A stretch of 64,000 nucleotides of DNA, from positions 4,154,001-4,218,000 of the forward strand of contig NZ_AP021874.1 in assembly GCF_009688945.1 (NCBI RefSeq), written 5' to 3'. Below the pieces are notes generated by a model. It was not told where the DNA came from. It made no database searches and saw only the letters and a program-made list of their open reading frames with translations. Positions within the stretch are counted from its first letter, which is position 1. Every line of letters starts with the position of its first letter. Of this stretch, positions 56,754 through 64,000 are shown one piece after another. A program made the translations under genes and the position numbers. The stretch comes from Desulfosarcina alkanivorans. Its GTDB lineage: Bacteria; Desulfobacterota; Desulfobacteria; Desulfobacterales; Desulfosarcinaceae.

Positions 56754-57192
56754 CTCCCGTTCACCCGCATCTGGTAAAGACCGCAGCTCAGGGCCACCAC
56801 CTGATCGGCAGGGTCCCTGATCTCCCCGATCAATTCGTAATCGGCCTTGCCTTTTTCGGCCACCTCGCCATTGATGCGCCGTATCTCCTCTTTAGAGAGG
56901 GAGATTTCGATGGAAACATCGCCGAAGGACGGCCGCCGAAACCGCAGATTCAAATCTTTTACGACGGGATAGTATCTTGAGGCGTCGAAAGTACTCATGA
57001 AGAGGGCGCCACCGGGCATTTCCGCCAGGGTGAAAATCGCTCCGGCGTATATGCTGCCGATGTGATTCTCGTTTCCTCCGATAGGGGCGATCAGCTTGAC
57101 GTACCCGCGCTCGAGAGCCATCACCTTGAGGCCCATGCCCTGGACAAAAAGGCAATCTTGTTTTCGATAAACGCTTTCATTTTGGCTTCCAT
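56750..57192 (-). pseudogene. Hot-dog thioesterase-like protein (DUF4442 type), frameshifted
   Basis: The start (MEAKMKAFIENKIAFL at 57192) and the main body (MGLKVMALERGYVKLIAPIG onward) are in different frames. Adding one T to the T5 run near 57154 restores a 147-residue relative of the 51826 protein, with NENHIGSIYAGAIFTLAEMP conserved. Without the repair, translation would need the internal ATG at 57136 and lose the first 20 residues. The lesion may be real or a homopolymer error. Confidence 0.8.
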
Positions 57193-57203
57193 AGGCAAGG
57201 TTT

Positions 57204-58346
57204 TTACATTCCCATGAATTTGGCGACGATCCCCTTCATGATCTCGTTGGTCCCGGCAAAGATGGAGGTGACACGTACGTCCCTGAACGCCCGGGCTATG
57301 GGGCACGCCTCCAGGGTGCCGAAGGGCCCGATGAGATCCAGGCAACGAAGGGCCACCCGCTTGGCCAGCTCCGTGTTCCAGTACTTGGCCATGGAGGTTT
57401 CGATGGCCACGTTCTGGCCCTCCATGTGGTCAACGATCAGCTTTTCAATAAAGGTTCGGCCCAGTTTTATCTCGGTGGCCATCTCGACCAGGGCAAACTG
57501 GGTGGCCTGGGATTTGATAAGCGCTTTGCCGTTACCCGCGGTTTTTTTGCAATAGTCGGTGGTCCAGTTGAGAATATACTCGGCCCCGTAAATCCCGCCC
57601 ATGGCACAGACCAGGCGTTCCTGCTGGAGCTTCTGCATGAGCATGAGAAAGCCCATGCCGGGGTCCCCCAGTCGGTTCTCCTTGGGAATCCGACAGTTGG
57701 TGAAAAAAAGCTCCCCGGTATCCTGGCTGTTCCAGCCCATCTTCTCTAAAGGTTCTCCTTTCTTGAACCCCGGAACGCCCGCCTCTACCAGGTAGAGGGA
57801 GACGGCCTGGTGCTTTTTTTCGATGGACGGGTCGACGGCGGCCAGCACGACGAGGTCGCAGTTGACCGCGTTGGATATAAATGTCTTGGTGCCGTTGATG
57901 ACAATTCCCTCTCCCTCCTCCACGGCCGTGGTGGTCATTGACGCCACGTCGCTTCCCGCACCGGGTTCGGTCATGGCCACGGCGGTGATGATGTCGCCGG
58001 AGATGCAGCCGGGAAGGTATTTCTTTTTTAGCGTTTCCGAGGCGAAACTCTCGATGTAGGGAACCACGATGTCGCTATGGAGGCTAACGGCCAGGCCCGT
58101 ATGGTTGGTCAGTGCCATCTCTTCGGCAACGATGACCGCGTACAAAAAGTCGCCGCCCAGGCCGCCGTATCCTGGCGGGAGGCAGGGGCATAGAAAGCCC
58201 GCCCTGCCCATTTTCTGCCATATCTTTTTGGGTACCCGGTGGTTCTTTTCGAATCGGTCGACGTGGGGAACCACCTCTTTTGCAAGAAAGTCGCGCAGCC
58301 GCCGCCTGAAATCCCGATGTTTCTCGCTGTATTTCAATATGTCCAT
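57204..58346 (-). CDS. Acyl-CoA dehydrogenase, catalytic subunit type
   Basis: This 380-residue ACAD is the second-cassette counterpart of 52267. It has AVAMTEPGAGSDVASMTTTA and NGTKTFISNAVNCDLVVLAA. Helix G reads LQQERLVCAMGGIYG with the catalytic glutamate, and IFAGTNEIMKGI replaces EGT. Its partner without glutamate is 58386. GAGGAAAT precedes the start. No lesion is seen, so this half of the cassette may still function although its ligase is damaged. Confidence 0.88.
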   Translation of the reverse strand: MDILKYSEKHRDFRRRLRDFLAKEVVPHVDRFEKNHRVPKKIWQKMGRAGFLCPCLPPGYGGLGGDFLYAVIVAEEMALTNHTGLAVSLHSDIVVPYIESFASETLKKKYLPGCISGDIITAVAMTEPGAGSDVASMTTTAVEEGEGIVINGTKTFISNAVNCDLVVLAAVDPSIEKKHQAVSLYLVEAGVPGFKKGEPLEKMGWNSQDTGELFFTNCRIPKENRLGDPGMGFLMLMQKLQQERLVCAMGGIYGAEYILNWTTDYCKKTAGNGKALIKSQATQFALVEMATEIKLGRTFIEKLIVDHMEGQNVAIETSMAKYWNTELAKRVALRCLDLIGPFGTLEACPIARAFRDVRVTSIFAGTNEIMKGIVAKFMGM

Positions 58347-58385
58347 TTTGATTTCCTCTATTATGGGTTGTCGCCTCCCGCGGGT

Positions 58386-59540
58386 CTATCTTTTAATCTT
58401 TCCGATCACGGCGCCGGCGACGATGTTCTTCTGTTCCCCCTTATTGTTTTCGAAGATTTCCAGCGTCTTGGCATCCCGGTAAAAGTGTTCGATTTCATAC
58501 TCGGCCATGTAGCCATACCCCCCCAGGAGCTGGATGGCCTCGTCGGCAACCTCCACCGCGACCTGTGAGGCGTAGAGTTTGGCCATTGCGGAGCCTTCGG
58601 CATTCAGCTTTCCCTGATCGCTCTGCCAGGCCGTCTCATAGGTGATGAGTCGGGCCAGCTTGACTTTGAGGGCCATGTCGGCCAGTTTGTGGCGGGTGAT
58701 CTCGAACTGGACCAGTTTGCGGTTGAACTGCTCGCGCTGTTTCACGTAGTCGAACGCCCGGTCGAAGGCCCCCTGGGCCGTGCCCACGGCCATGGCCGCG
58801 GCCAGCACCCGGCTCTCGTCAAAAAATTTCCCTGCCTGCAAAAGCCCTTTCCCCGCTTTGCCGACAAGGTTGTCGGCCGGAATCCGCACCCCTTCGAGCC
58901 TGAGCTGCCAGGCGCCGATCATCCGGCTGCCGAGCTTTTCCCCCAGGGTTTCCATGGAGAGCCCCTCCCGATGCGCTTCAACCAGAAACATGCTGATCCC
59001 ATTATCGGGGGGCGCGTGCGGGTCGGTCCTGGCCAGCAGGATGAAAAAGTCCGCCTGGTCCCCATGCAGTACATAGGTTTTTTGACCGTTCAGAACCCAC
59101 GCGTTCCCGTCTTTGTCGGCGGTGGTTTCAAGATTCGAGAGGGCGAATCCGTTTCCGGGCTCGTAGAAGGCGATGGCAGAAAGCATCTCACCCTCGGCCA
59201 CCGGCGGCAGGAATTTTTTCTTCAGATTGTTTTGGCCGCAACGCAGCAGGCATTCCGCCCCGTACCCGGCCAGCATGAGGGCCGCGCCAAGTCCCGAATC
59301 CTTGCGGCAGAGTTCTTCGGCCAGCAGGGCGTTTTCCAGTTGCCCCAAACCGCCACCGGAAAAGGCTTCGTCGTAGTGGATACCGATAAATCCCAGCTGC
59401 GCCGCTTTTTCCCAGATTTTCCGGGGAAACGCCCCCTTTCTGTCCAGTTCCAGGACCAAGTCCTTGTCGAACTCGCCCCTGGCAAAGTCCCTGGCCGCTT
59501 TCTGAATCTCCACCTGCGATCTGTCGAGTCTGAAATTCAT
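58386..59540 (-). CDS. Acyl-CoA dehydrogenase, subunit type without catalytic glutamate
   Basis: This 384-residue ACAD is the counterpart of 53420 and 26600. It starts RLDRSQVEIQKAARDFARGE and has AIAFYEPGNGFALSNLETTA in the flavin region. Helix G reads FDESRVLAAAMAVG and the C-terminal segment LEIFENNKGEQKN. The glutamate in FDESR sits one residue off the usual place. The reading frame is intact. Its start overlaps the natural stop frame of the upstream ligase (ATGA), and GGAG precedes it. Confidence 0.88.
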   Translation of the reverse strand: MNFRLDRSQVEIQKAARDFARGEFDKDLVLELDRKGAFPRKIWEKAAQLGFIGIHYDEAFSGGGLGQLENALLAEELCRKDSGLGAALMLAGYGAECLLRCGQNNLKKKFLPPVAEGEMLSAIAFYEPGNGFALSNLETTADKDGNAWVLNGQKTYVLHGDQADFFILLARTDPHAPPDNGISMFLVEAHREGLSMETLGEKLGSRMIGAWQLRLEGVRIPADNLVGKAGKGLLQAGKFFDESRVLAAAMAVGTAQGAFDRAFDYVKQREQFNRKLVQFEITRHKLADMALKVKLARLITYETAWQSDQGKLNAEGSAMAKLYASQVAVEVADEAIQLLGGYGYMAEYEIEHFYRDAKTLEIFENNKGEQKNIVAGAVIGKIKR

Positions 59541-61273
59541 ATCTTTCTCCGTCCCATAAGGCGTGATGGATCGTTTCTGTCCCCGCCAATTTCAGTTTGA
59601 TGTCTTCGCGCAGCTCCTTTTTGATGACTTTCCCCACCGGGTTTCTGGGGATGGACGCTACGATTTCGAGCCGTTCCGGGTGCTTGCATCTGGCCACTCC
59701 TTTTTCTTCCAGGAGCGCGATGAGATCTTCCAGGACAAGGCTTTCCCCGGCTTGCGGAACCACGTAGGCGCACATGCGTTCACCCAACTTCTCATCGGGC
59801 ATGCCCACCACCACCGCCTCGAGGACCTTGTTGTGGGAGAAAAGGTAGTTTTCCACCTCCTGGGCGCTGATGTTGTAGCCACCCGGATGATGATGTCCTT
59901 GCTCCGTTCGTAAAAGGAGATGCAGTTCCCCTCACGGATCCGGAAAAGATCGCCGCTCCTGAAAAAGCCGTCGGGGTAAAGCTCTTCGCGGTCATCTCCG
60001 GGTGGGCCATGATGGCGTTCTCCAGATCGATGGAGGAGATCCACTCACCGCCGCTCTTGATGAGATCCTTGAACCGGTCGCTGATCTTGAGGTAACCGTT
60101 CCGATCGGCCGTGCCCGCGTCCCCGCTCTTCCAGTAGCCATCCACGAAGGACTCGGCGTTGCGCGGGTCGTTGTGGTAGGCCGCGGTGATCCAGGGGCCC
60201 CGGATCAGGAGTTCGCCGACGGTCACCCCGTCGTGGGGCACCTCTTTTCCCTTCATGTCCACCACCTTGAAGTCGAGGCCGGCCACCGGTATGCCCTGTT
60301 TCTTTTTCAGTTCCCATTTCTCTTCCTGGCTTATCCCCGCAAGCGAAGGCTTGAGGAAATTGGCCGTGACGATCGGGGCCGTCTCGGTGGCCCCGTAGGC
60401 GTGGATGATCTCTATCCCGCCCAGTTCCTGGAAGCCCTTCATGAGTGCCAGGGAAGGTTCGGTGGCCCCAGAGGCCATGCGCAGGCCTGTAAAGTCGGTT
60501 TTTTCGGGAAGCGAGCGGATATATTCAAGCATGGGCACGGTCTGCATCATCACATCGTTCATGGTCACGGAAAAGTTGGCCGCGGCCGTCATGGCGTGAA
60601 GATAAATGCAGCGGTGGGAGTAGTAGCCCCCTTTGGGATTGCCGGTGGTTCCGGACGTATAGCAGGCGCTGAAGGCCGAGGTTTCGTCGATCATGGGCCA
60701 GTCAAATTCGGCCATTTCCTTCGCCAGAAGCTGCTCGTAGTCGTGGACGGGATGAAGGTTCGTAGTGATTTGGCCCGGTTGACTGTCGGTGATGACGCCG
60801 TATCCCTCAACCCGGCCAAGCGTGTTGGCCACCGGCTCGAGAAGCGGGATCATCAACTCGGTGATGAAGATGAATCGGACCCCGCTGTGGTTGATGACGT
60901 AGGCCCGATCCACGCTGGCGATTCGTGGGTTGAACTGCACGAGCACCGCCCCGATGCCAGAGACGGCAACGTAGAGTTCATAAAACCGGTGGGTGTTCCA
61001 CTCCATGACGCCCACCCGGTCGCCCGGCCCGATTCCCAGGCGCTTCAGGGCGTTGGCGAGCTTTTTCACCCGCTGGTGAGCCGCGTGGTAGGTGTAGCGG
61101 AACGGGCTGCCGTCAAAATTGCGTGAGACGATCTCCACTTCCGGATAATACTGCGCGGCGTTCTTCAAGAAGGTGATGGTGTTGAGCTGAAAATCGTCCC
61201 CTGACGTGGATTGAAATCCTTTCACGATTTCTGGCGCTATTTCTCTTTCCTTTTGGTTTGACCTGCGATTCAT
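59537..61273 (-). pseudogene. Chimeric, damaged AMP-dependent acyl-CoA synthetase
   Basis: The front part (61273 to about 60005) is a fatty-acyl ligase like 43256, with ACYTSGTTGNPKGGYYSHRC and [20 protein letters not shown]. It lacks about 55 residues between MMQTVPM and LEYIRSLPEK, exactly the segment lying between two similar VPM/MPM codons in the 43256 gene. At about 60000 it changes frame and family and continues as the C-terminus of a 54567-type ligase ([14 protein letters not shown]). A further frame break lies near 59885, where one G is missing. The end NPVGKVIKKELRED is intact but the final stop is out of frame. Function is unlikely. Confidence 0.85.
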
Positions 61274-61321
61274 CCCCGCCCCTCTCCGTTGGGAGAAGGG
61301 CGGGGCGCGCATGCGGCGAAC

Positions 61322-62533
61322 TCAGGCATCATATTTTCCAACAATGGAGATACTGCATACGTTCATCTGCGGGAAGCCGCCCAGGTTATGGGTCAGGCCG
61401 AACTTGGGGTTGTCGAGCTGGCGATCCCCGGCCCGGCCCATGAGCTGAAGGTACATCTCGTAGATCATCCGGAGGCCCGAGGCGCCGATGGGGTGGCCGA
61501 AGCACTTGAGGCCGCCGTCCACCTGGCAGGGTACCTGGCCGTCCCGGTCGAAGAAACCGTCCATGATGTCGCGGACGGCCTGGCCTCTCTCCGAAATGTG
61601 AAGATCTTCCATGGTAATCAATTCAGTGATGGAGAAGCAGTCGTGTACTTCCATCATGCTGATATCCTCCCGTGGATTGGTAATCCCGGCCTCCTTGTAG
61701 GCCTTTTTGCTGCAGGTGGTGGTGGTCATGAAGTGATCGCCGTCCCAGTCGTTGTAGGCCATCTCCTCACCGCTGCTGAGGGCCAGTTGCAGGGCTTTAA
61801 CCGAAACAATATTTTTCTTTCCCAGCTTTCTGGCGATCTCCGGTGTGGTGACGATGGCACATGCCGAGCCGTCCGAGACGCCGCAGCAGTCGAAAAGGCC
61901 AAGCGGGTGGGCGATGATGGGGGCGTTCATGATCTGTTGCTCGCTAACGGCTTTGCGAAGGTGGGCCTTGGGATTTAACACGCCGTTGGCATGGCTTTTG
62001 GCAGAGATGTGTGCCATGGCGACCTTGATCTCCTGGTCCGAGACCTTGTATTTGGCCCCGTAGGCGCTGGCCAGTTGGGCAAATGAGCCGGGGGCGGTAA
62101 GATTGGGGAACCACTGCCAGGTAAGGCTGCCGGCGTTGGAGCCGGTAAAGCTCGGAAGCCCGCCGTAACCTGTGTCCTTCAGCTTTTCCACCCCCAGGGC
62201 AAGACAGATGTCGTAGGCCCCGGAGGCCACGGCGTAGACCGCACCCCGGAAAGCCTCCGTGCCGGTAGCGCAATAATTCTCCACCCGGGTAACCGGGATG
62301 AAGGGAAGTCGCAGGGTGGTCGAAAGGGGCAGCGCGCTTTTTCCGATGCTGCCCTCGTCAAAACAGGTCCCCAGCCAGGCGGCTTCGATTTCGTTCTTCT
62401 CGATGCCTGCATCCGCCAGGCACTCCTCGAAGGCTTCGACCATGAGTTCTTCGGCACCCATGTCCCAGCGTTCGCCGAACCGGGTGCATCCCATACCGAT
62501 AATCGCTACTTTATCTTTAATTCCTGTTGCCAT
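61322..62533 (-). CDS. Thiolase (SCP2/lipid-transfer type)
   Basis: This 403-residue protein is a close paralogue of the thiolase at 32575, with the cysteine in TRVENYCATGTEAFRGA near residue 88 and GGLKCFGHPIGASGLRM near residue 335. It starts 16 bases after the stop of an OB-fold-SDR-SCP2 fusion gene. At 31117 the paralogue instead follows an HMG-CoA-synthase/DUF35 gene. The shared neighbour is the OB-fold, consistent with a thiolase-DUF35 complex. AGGGGAGAG precedes the start. Confidence 0.9.
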   Translation of the reverse strand: MATGIKDKVAIIGMGCTRFGERWDMGAEELMVEAFEECLADAGIEKNEIEAAWLGTCFDEGSIGKSALPLSTTLRLPFIPVTRVENYCATGTEAFRGAVYAVASGAYDICLALGVEKLKDTGYGGLPSFTGSNAGSLTWQWFPNLTAPGSFAQLASAYGAKYKVSDQEIKVAMAHISAKSHANGVLNPKAHLRKAVSEQQIMNAPIIAHPLGLFDCCGVSDGSACAIVTTPEIARKLGKKNIVSVKALQLALSSGEEMAYNDWDGDHFMTTTTCSKKAYKEAGITNPREDISMMEVHDCFSITELITMEDLHISERGQAVRDIMDGFFDRDGQVPCQVDGGLKCFGHPIGASGLRMIYEMYLQLMGRAGDRQLDNPKFGLTHNLGGFPQMNVCSISIVGKYDA

Positions 62534-62548
62534 CTATTGTCTCTCCCC

Positions 62549-64000
62549 TTAGTCTAAGGTGAACAGTTTTTCGATCAGCTGGGATTTCATCACATCTCCT
62601 GAAATCTGAAGTTTCCCGGAGGTAAACGCCTGCATGGCCGGCAGTTTTCCGCTCATCATCGCGACGAAGTCGGCATCGCCCATCTTCAGGGTACAAGCGG
62701 GGGATTCGTGGATTCCGGCCTTGATGTCGCAGGTGTTGTCCGCGATGGCGCAGATCCAGTCGCCGCCGCCGCTCCCCGTGATGTTGAACTGGAACACCAC
62801 ATCCACCCCCCCGGCCTGGTCCGCCCTGAAGGCCCCGGACATCTTTTCAAAAACCGCCTGGACGTCGAGGCGGTTGCCGCCGGCGGGTTTCTCCCCTCCG
62901 GATGCGGCGGCCGGCGGTGCCATGAGTGCGCCGAGGGCGGCGTTCAGGTCCTCGCTTTCCAGTGCCCCCTTCATGGAGTTGATGGCCTCCCAGTTCCCGT
63001 GGATCTGCTCCGGCGTGGGCGGATTCCCCACTTCGCCCAGCTGGATGCTGGGGCCGGTCATGATGGCGGTCCGGTTGTAGTAGCCCATGCCCACGTTGAA
63101 GATGGCGCCGGTCTCCTCGCACGCGTCGCTGGCCAGGTAGAGCACCATGGGGGCCACGTATTCGGGTTTCATCCTGGCGAAGATGTCCGGGGGCATGATG
63201 TCCTCGGTGAGGCGGGAGGCCGCCAACGGGGCAATCGTGTTGACCTTGATGTTGTACTTCTTGCCCTCCAGTTTGAGGGCATTCATCAGACCCACCAGCC
63301 CCATCTTGGCAGCCGAGTAGTTGGTCTGGCCGAAATTGCCGTAGAGTCCGGCGGCCGAGGTGGTCATGATGATCCGGCCGAAGCCGTTCTGCTTCATTGC
63401 TTTGAAGGCGGGGCGAGTGACGTTGTAGGCCCCGTTCAGATGGACCGCGAGTACGGCATTCCAGTTGTCCGGCTCCATCTTGAGGATGCTTTTGTCGCGG
63501 AGGATCCCCGCATTGTTGACGACAATGTCCACCCGCCCGAAAGCGTCCAGGGCCGCCTTGATGATGTTCTCGCCTCCCTCGGAGGTGGCCACGTTGTCGT
63601 AGTTGGCAACGGCTTCTCCGCCAAGGGCCCGGATTTCAGCCACCACCTGGTCGGCGGGAGCCGCAGAGCCTTCGCCCGAGCCGTCCCGGGCCCCGCCCAG
63701 GTCGTTGACCACCACCCTGGCGCCCCGTCTGGCCATCTCCAGGGCGTAGACCCGGCCCAGGCCCGCACCCGCGCCGGTGATTACGGCCACCCGCCCCCCG
63801 TAGTCGATGCGGTTCATGAGTTCTGCCGCGCCCGGTACCGGCACCGCTTTCCAGAAGTAATTGACCATGCCCCGGTCCTTGTCCACGCACTTACGCTTGA
63901 AGGCCATGTGAACGGGCAGGCCCACCTTCACTTCGTCCAGTTCACAGTCGGTGAGGTCGGCCATGAAGCGTCCTCCGCCTTCGAACTGGACCATACCGTA
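62549..64000 (-). CDS. OB-fold (DUF35)-SDR-SCP2 fusion protein, N-terminus outside window
   Basis: The frame is open to the window edge, so the N-terminus is missing. The first 50 visible residues (YGMVQFEGGGRFMADLTDC to VNYFWKAVPV) align with the last 60 residues of the HMG-CoA-synthase/DUF35 protein at 31117. Next comes a 17beta-HSD4-type SDR (GAGAGLGRVYALEMARRGAR, NNAG, GQTNYSAAKMG) for about 250 residues, then a linker and a C-terminal SCP2 sterol-carrier domain (about 110 residues, ending in SQLIEKLFTLD). SDR-SCP2 fusions are known from multifunctional enzyme 2; joining them to a thiolase-partner OB fold is unusual. It would bring together thiolase docking, 3-hydroxyacyl-CoA oxidation and lipid binding. 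Confidence 0.85.
   Translation of the reverse strand, partial: YGMVQFEGGGRFMADLTDCELDEVKVGLPVHMAFKRKCVDKDRGMVNYFWKAVPVPGAAELMNRIDYGGRVAVITGAGAGLGRVYALEMARRGARVVVNDLGGARDGSGEGSAAPADQVVAEIRALGGEAVANYDNVATSEGGENIIKAALDAFGRVDIVVNNAGILRDKSILKMEPDNWNAVLAVHLNGAYNVTRPAFKAMKQNGFGRIIMTTSAAGLYGNFGQTNYSAAKMGLVGLMNALKLEGKKYNIKVNTIAPLAASRLTEDIMPPDIFARMKPEYVAPMVLYLASDACEETGAIFNVGMGYYNRTAIMTGPSIQLGEVGNPPTPEQIHGNWEAINSMKGALESEDLNAALGALMAPPAAASGGEKPAGGNRLDVQAVFEKMSGAFRADQAGGVDVVFQFNITGSGGGDWICAIADNTCDIKAGIHESPACTLKMGDADFVAMMSGKLPAMQAFTSGKLQISGDVMKSQLIEKLFTLD

Noticed and set aside
60002..61126. Plus-strand open frame of 374 codons
   Set aside because: It is antisense to the chimeric ligase and has the Gly/His/Asp/Val-rich composition of a reverse-complement artefact.
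1..64000. tRNA, rRNA, riboswitch, prophage or conjugative element
   Set aside because: I found no cloverleaf-like sequence, rRNA segment, phage structural gene, integrase or transfer gene anywhere in the window.

Overview
The window looks like a catabolic island from an anaerobic, probably sulfate-reducing member of the Desulfobacterota (Desulfobacteraceae/Desulfosarcinaceae-like). This is inferred from content, not from a marker gene. It is packed with CoA-thioester chemistry: six acyl-CoA synthetase loci plus one small fragment, twelve acyl-CoA dehydrogenase (ACAD) loci plus one fragment, three thiolases, OB-fold/DUF35 partners, family III CoA-transferases, sigma-54 (RpoN) activators and many insertion sequences. 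No tRNA, rRNA, CRISPR array or housekeeping gene is visible.

Layout. (1) 1-4381, minus strand: a biotin-dependent acyl-CoA carboxylase module (carboxyltransferase, biotin carboxylase, biotin carrier) with a divergent, decayed sigma-54 activator. (2) 4381-8849, minus: an Atu/Liu-like set of ACAD, enoyl-CoA hydratase and AtuA family protein. (3) 9263-16660, minus: acyl-CoA synthetases and a large/small ACAD pair, several frameshifted, with an IS5 remnant. (4) 16762-23347: a second copy of the carboxylase module. It is nearly base-identical over its first 3.1 kb, has an intact activator, and carries an IS1595-type insertion between promoter and carboxylase genes. (5) 23519-26510: IS1634-type and IS200-type elements, with a good sigma-54 promoter stranded between them. 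(6) 26600-38157, plus: a full beta-oxidation set of ACAD, ligase, ACAD, degenerate HMG-CoA-synthase/DUF35 fusion, thiolase, SDR, MaoC hydratase and a large/small ACAD pair. (7) 39099-46566, minus: a second beta-oxidation set behind a sigma-54-like promoter, divergent from a GAF-type activator at 46854-48389. (8) 48751-64000, minus: a GC-rich block made of two tandem versions of the cassette CoA-transferase/thioesterase/ACAD/ACAD/ligase, the second one decaying, followed upstream by a thiolase and an OB-fold-SDR-SCP2 fusion cut by the window edge.

How it works together (inference). Carboxylic acids are activated by the ligases or CoA-transferases. They are then desaturated by ACADs, many of which appear to be two-subunit enzymes in which only one subunit keeps the catalytic glutamate. 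Hydration, oxidation and cleavage by thiolases working with DUF35 partners follow. The AtuA, hydratase and methylcrotonyl/geranyl-type carboxylase genes point to beta-methyl-branched (isoprenoid or leucine-like) acyl-CoAs as one substrate class. Each module appears to be controlled through sigma-54.

The most unusual items are the HMG-CoA-synthase-like/DUF35 fusion that seems to lack all three catalytic residues, the OB-SDR-SCP2 fusion, the repeated split ACAD pairs, and a carboxylase module duplicated and then cut off from its promoter by an insertion. Many broken genes carry single-base changes in homopolymer runs, so sequencing error must be excluded before calling them pseudogenes.
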